Source: Deltaproteobacteria bacterium
GTDB lineage: Bacteria > Desulfobacterota > Binatia > Binatales > Binataceae
Assembly (NCBI GenBank): GCA_027403435.1
Contig: DAHZDR010000264.1
Span: 1-8,147, forward strand
DNA length: 8,147 nucleotides
Direction of reading: 5' to 3'
Shown here: positions 5,499 to 8,147 of the stretch, one piece after another
Layout: each line of letters opens with the position of its first letter
How positions within the stretch are numbered: position 1 is the stretch's first letter
Translations under genes and position numbers: made by a program
The notes under the pieces: model-generated
Told to the model about the DNA's origin: nothing
The model's database searches: none
Seen by the model: only the letters and a program-made list of their open reading frames with translations

Positions 5499-7790
5499 AT
5501 GAGCGATTCGATTCCATTCGGAAGGCGCGCGCCGGCCAGAGCCAGCGCGGCGGGCGCGAGGCCGCGTACGGCGGCGTCCAGCGCGGATTCCGGTGATCCG
5601 GCGACGCCCGGCGCCGAATCGGCCGCCAAACCCGCGCCCAACCCGGCCTCCGGCGAACCTGCCGAAGCCGATCGCGCCGCCAGCGCCGCGGCTCCGCCGG
5701 ATCCGGCCGAACTCGGACCACGCTACGAATCGCTGGTCAATTATCAGGCGGACCCGGCGGCGAGCGAACCGCGTGAAACGCTGAAGCTGAGCGTCGCGGA
5801 GGACGCGCTCGACGACGCCGAACTCGAACGGCGGCTCGACGCGATTCCGACCGATCCCGGCGTCTATCTGCTGCGCGATCGCGCCGGCAAGGTGCTGTAC
5901 GCCGGCAAAGCCAAGTCGCTCCGCTCGCGCGTGCGATCCTATTTTCGGCCGGGCGGCGACGGGCGTTTTCAGGTGCGCTTCCTGATGCGCAAAGTGCGGG
6001 ATTTCGAGACCTTGGTGGTGCGCAGCGAAAAAGAAGCGCTGATCCTCGAAAACAATCTGATCAAGCAGTACAAGCCGCGCTACAATATCCGGCTTAAGGA
6101 CGACAAATCCTATCTAAGCGCCAAAGTCACCAACCATCCGTGGCCGCGCATCACGGTCACGCGGCGGATCGTCAAAGACGGTGGACGCTACTTCGGACCG
6201 TTCGGCTCGGCCGACGGCCTGCGTGAGACGATCGACGTAATCCGCAAGGTCTTTCCGCTGCGCACCTGCTCGGACGCGGTGTTCCGCAATCGCAGCCGCC
6301 CGTGTATCGAATACCAGATCAAACGCTGTCTCGGACCGTGCTGCCTGCCGGTCGATCGCGAGGAGTACGGGCGCCATCTGCGCGCGGCCGAGATGCTGAT
6401 GGAGGGGAAGAACCTCGAACTATTGCGCGAGCTGCGCGAGCGGATGCGAGCTTACGCGGAGCGGCTCGAATTCGAGGCCGCGGCGCGCCTGCGGGATAGC
6501 GTGCGGGCGATCGAAAAAACCGTCGAAAAGCAAACCGTGCTGCATCATTGGGGCGGCGATCAGGACGTGTTCGGACTTTATCGCGAAGGCGGCTTTATCG
6601 AAGCGATCGTCCTGATGGTGCGCAACGGCAAACTCAACAGCACGCGGAGCTGGAGCTTTCAGGACCTCGAATTCGGCGAAGAGGAAATTCTGGCCGATCT
6701 GCTGACGCAGTATTACGCGGGCGCGCTCGCGCCGCCCGATGAAGTGATCGTGCCGGTCGCCCTGGAGGACGCCGAAGCGCGCGCCGAGCTGCTCTCCGAA
6801 CGGCGCGGCCGCAAGGTCGAATTTGTCGTGCCGCAACGCGGCGAAAAGCTCCGGTTGCTGGAGATGGCGACCGAGAACGCGCGGCAAAGTTTCGCCGCGC
6901 GCCGCAACAACGAAAATACGCGCGAAAAGATGCTGGCCGAACTGCGCGCCCGCCTCCATCTGCGCAACACGCCCAAGCGTATCGAATGCTACGACATCTC
7001 GAATCTGCAAGGCTCGATGGTCGTCGGATCGCAGGCGACCTTCGACGATGGCGAGCCGTGCAAGGCGCTTTACCGGCGCTATCGAATCCGCACGGTCGCG
7101 GGTCAGGACGATTTCGCCAGCCTGTACGAAGTCCTGAGCCGCCGGCTCAAGCGCGCGCGCGCGGAAAACGAGTATCCCGATTTGTGGGTGATCGACGGCG
7201 GCAAGGGCCAACTCAACGTCGCCGCGCAGGCGCTCAAGGATTTCGCCCTGACCGATCAAATCGAGGTCGTCTCGCTCGCCAAGCGGCATGTCTTGAACGA
7301 CGGCCATGAGCGCAACGTGGTGAAATCCGAAGAGCGGGTGTTCCTGCCGAACCGCAAGGACCCGATCGTGCTGCCGCGCAATTCGACCGCGCTGTTCCTG
7401 CTGGTGCGGATTCGCGACGAAGCCCATCGCTTTGCGATCACCTACAATCGCGAACTCCGGCGGCGCGCCCGGCTCAAATCGGCGCTCGACGATATCGACG
7501 GAATCGGTCCGGTGCGGCGGCGCGCGCTGCTCCGGCATTTTGGCAGCCTGCGGCGGATGCGCGCGGCGACGCTGACGGAGTTGCAGTCGGTCAAGGGCGT
7601 CAATGCAGAGCTGGCCGCCGCGATTCGCCGTCATCTGGACGCGATGGCGGCGTTGCTCGACGAGCAGGAACAGGCCGAATACGCGGAGTACGGCGCGGAA
7701 TATCTGGACGCGGGCGAGGGCCAGCTCGAACTGCTCGCCCGCAAGGACGCGCCGCCGGCCGACCCGGAACCGGCTGAGCCGCAATCCTGA
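5499..7790 (+). CDS. uvrC: UvrABC system protein C (UvrC), excision repair nuclease
   Basis: UvrC joins the UvrB-DNA complex and cuts the damaged strand on both sides of a lesion. Domains in order: an Ala/Pro-rich extension (1-~108); the GIY-YIG nuclease domain for the 3' cut, with GVY (121-123), YAGKAK (134-139), Arg144 region and Glu184; a four-cysteine cluster Cys257, 269, 277 and 281, whose spacing equals that of the iron-sulfur site reported in E. coli UvrC; a UVR domain that binds UvrB (about 305-345); the RNase H-like nuclease domain for the 5' cut, with CYDISNLQG (Asp499), WVIDGGKGQL (Asp566) and RDEAHRFAI (His643); the tandem helix-hairpin-helix DNA-binding domain (about 661-714); and an acidic tail (715-763). 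At 763 residues it is about 150 longer than the usual 600-620. No ATG, GTG or TTG lies in frame between residue 1 and the GIY-YIG domain, so the long start is forced. No ribosome-binding site precedes it. Confidence 0.96.
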   Translation: MSDSIPFGRRAPARASAAGARPRTAASSADSGDPATPGAESAAKPAPNPASGEPAEADRAASAAAPPDPAELGPRYESLVNYQADPAASEPRETLKLSVAEDALDDAELERRLDAIPTDPGVYLLRDRAGKVLYAGKAKSLRSRVRSYFRPGGDGRFQVRFLMRKVRDFETLVVRSEKEALILENNLIKQYKPRYNIRLKDDKSYLSAKVTNHPWPRITVTRRIVKDGGRYFGPFGSADGLRETIDVIRKVFPLRTCSDAVFRNRSRPCIEYQIKRCLGPCCLPVDREEYGRHLRAAEMLMEGKNLELLRELRERMRAYAERLEFEAAARLRDSVRAIEKTVEKQTVLHHWGGDQDVFGLYREGGFIEAIVLMVRNGKLNSTRSWSFQDLEFGEEEILADLLTQYYAGALAPPDEVIVPVALEDAEARAELLSERRGRKVEFVVPQRGEKLRLLEMATENARQSFAARRNNENTREKMLAELRARLHLRNTPKRIECYDISNLQGSMVVGSQATFDDGEPCKALYRRYRIRTVAGQDDFASLYEVLSRRLKRARAENEYPDLWVIDGGKGQLNVAAQALKDFALTDQIEVVSLAKRHVLNDGHERNVVKSEERVFLPNRKDPIVLPRNSTALFLLVRIRDEAHRFAITYNRELRRRARLKSALDDIDGIGPVRRRALLRHFGSLRRMRAATLTELQSVKGVNAELAAAIRRHLDAMAALLDEQEQAEYAEYGAEYLDAGEGQLELLARKDAPPADPEPAEPQS

Positions 7791-7965
7791 GCGGGTCGGC
7801 GGTCGGATTGGCGAGTTATTCCGGAACGGCCGGCCAGCGCGGCTGAAAGCGCGGGGGGAGAGGGAAATCGCGGCGGCGAAGCAAATCGGCGCAATCCAAT
7901 CAGGAGTCGCGGCGTCGCGGGCGGCGCGGCCGGCGATCCTGGGCTGGATCAACCGAATCGCCGGC

Positions 7966-8147
7966 GTGCCGCGGCTCTACGGCGTGACGGCCGCCGTGAT
8001 CGCGGGCGACGCGGCGGGAAATCTCGGCGTCGCGATTGCGCTGTGGATCGCCGCAACGATCGCGCTTGGCGCCGCGGCCCTGATGACGGCGCGGCGGCCG
8101 GCGGCGGGATTGCTCGCGGCCTATCTGGCGTTGGCCGCGGCGGCGAC
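7966..8147 (+). CDS. Possible membrane protein, N-terminal part, cut by window edge
   Basis: The frame is open to the right edge and encodes a hydrophobic sequence: VPRLYGVTAAVIAGDAAGN, then a likely membrane helix (LGVAIALWIAATIALGAAAL), a basic turn (TARR) and the beginning of a second hydrophobic stretch. Codons here end mainly in G or C, as in the real genes nearby. The start is uncertain. The same frame stays open back through the end of uvrC, yet has no ATG, GTG or TTG before the GTG at 7966. The purine-rich GGGGGGAGAGGG at 7853-7864 would be an excellent ribosome-binding site but is followed only by ATC at 7867, a very rare start codon. I do not recognise the family from 60 residues. 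Confidence 0.35.
   Translation, partial: MPRLYGVTAAVIAGDAAGNLGVAIALWIAATIALGAAALMTARRPAAGLLAAYLALAAAA

Noticed and set aside
5348..5641. Upstream extension of the SDR frame (98 more residues)
   Set aside because: The SDR family starts at about 5347, where a GGGGAG ribosome-binding site is well placed. The extra residues have no family match and would overlap the uvrC start.
7828..7835. GGCCGGCC palindrome after uvrC
   Set aside because: A short pure G/C palindrome is expected by chance here; no stem with a T tract follows, so it is not called a terminator.
6420..7952. 510-residue open frame on the minus strand opposite uvrC
   Set aside because: It is the mirror of uvrC, whose GC-rich codons leave few stops on the opposite strand. 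The translation is rich in Arg, Ala, His and Gln with no recognisable domain, and uvrC itself is certain.
1..8147. CRISPR arrays, tRNA or rRNA genes, insertion sequences, toxin-antitoxin or defence genes
   Set aside because: No spaced direct repeats, no transposase or integrase motifs and no terminal inverted repeats were seen, and nearly all the sequence is taken up by the genes listed.

Overview
This window is an 8.1 kb stretch of GC-rich bacterial chromosome. Codons end mostly in G or C, and long open frames appear on the strand opposite the real genes, as expected at high GC. The content is largely housekeeping: nucleotide-sugar metabolism, the translation factor LepA, signal peptidase I, one short-chain dehydrogenase and the excision-repair nuclease UvrC. 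The lepA-lepB order is found in many Proteobacteria and related phyla. The composition would suit an uncultured soil or groundwater lineage (Deltaproteobacteria-like, Binatota or Rokubacteria-like), but no feature here fixes the phylum.

Layout. Positions 1-96 are the 3' end of a UDP-glucose 6-dehydrogenase gene. After a 23 bp gap comes a GalE-type NAD-dependent epimerase (120-1058); the pair is a nucleotide-sugar module, probably for polysaccharide synthesis. lepA (1116-2918) follows after 57 bp, with a possible extended -10 promoter in the gap. lepB (2926-3648) starts 7 bp after lepA and is almost certainly co-transcribed with it. A small soluble, charged, coiled-coil protein of unknown function (3693-4409) follows on the same strand. 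The 98 bp gap 4410-4507 separates it from a convergent SDR oxidoreductase gene (4508-5347, minus strand) and holds one imperfect stem. The SDR gene and uvrC (5499-7790, plus strand) diverge from a 151 bp region with a 10 bp perfect palindrome and a consensus TATAAT box only 11 bp before the uvrC start. The last ~180 bp look like the start of a hydrophobic membrane protein cut by the window edge.

How the genes work together. LepA rescues stalled or mistranslocated ribosomes, and LepB cleaves signal peptides from exported proteins. The ugd/galE pair supplies UDP-glucuronate and UDP-galactose-type sugars. UvrC makes both incisions in nucleotide excision repair and is unlinked in function to its neighbours.

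I see no mobile element, CRISPR array, tRNA, rRNA or defence system, and no clear undescribed system. The most unusual points are the roughly 110-residue Ala/Pro-rich N-terminal extension of UvrC, which no alternative start codon can remove, its apparently near-leaderless promoter, the palindrome in the divergent region, and the uncharacterised coiled-coil gene behind lepB.
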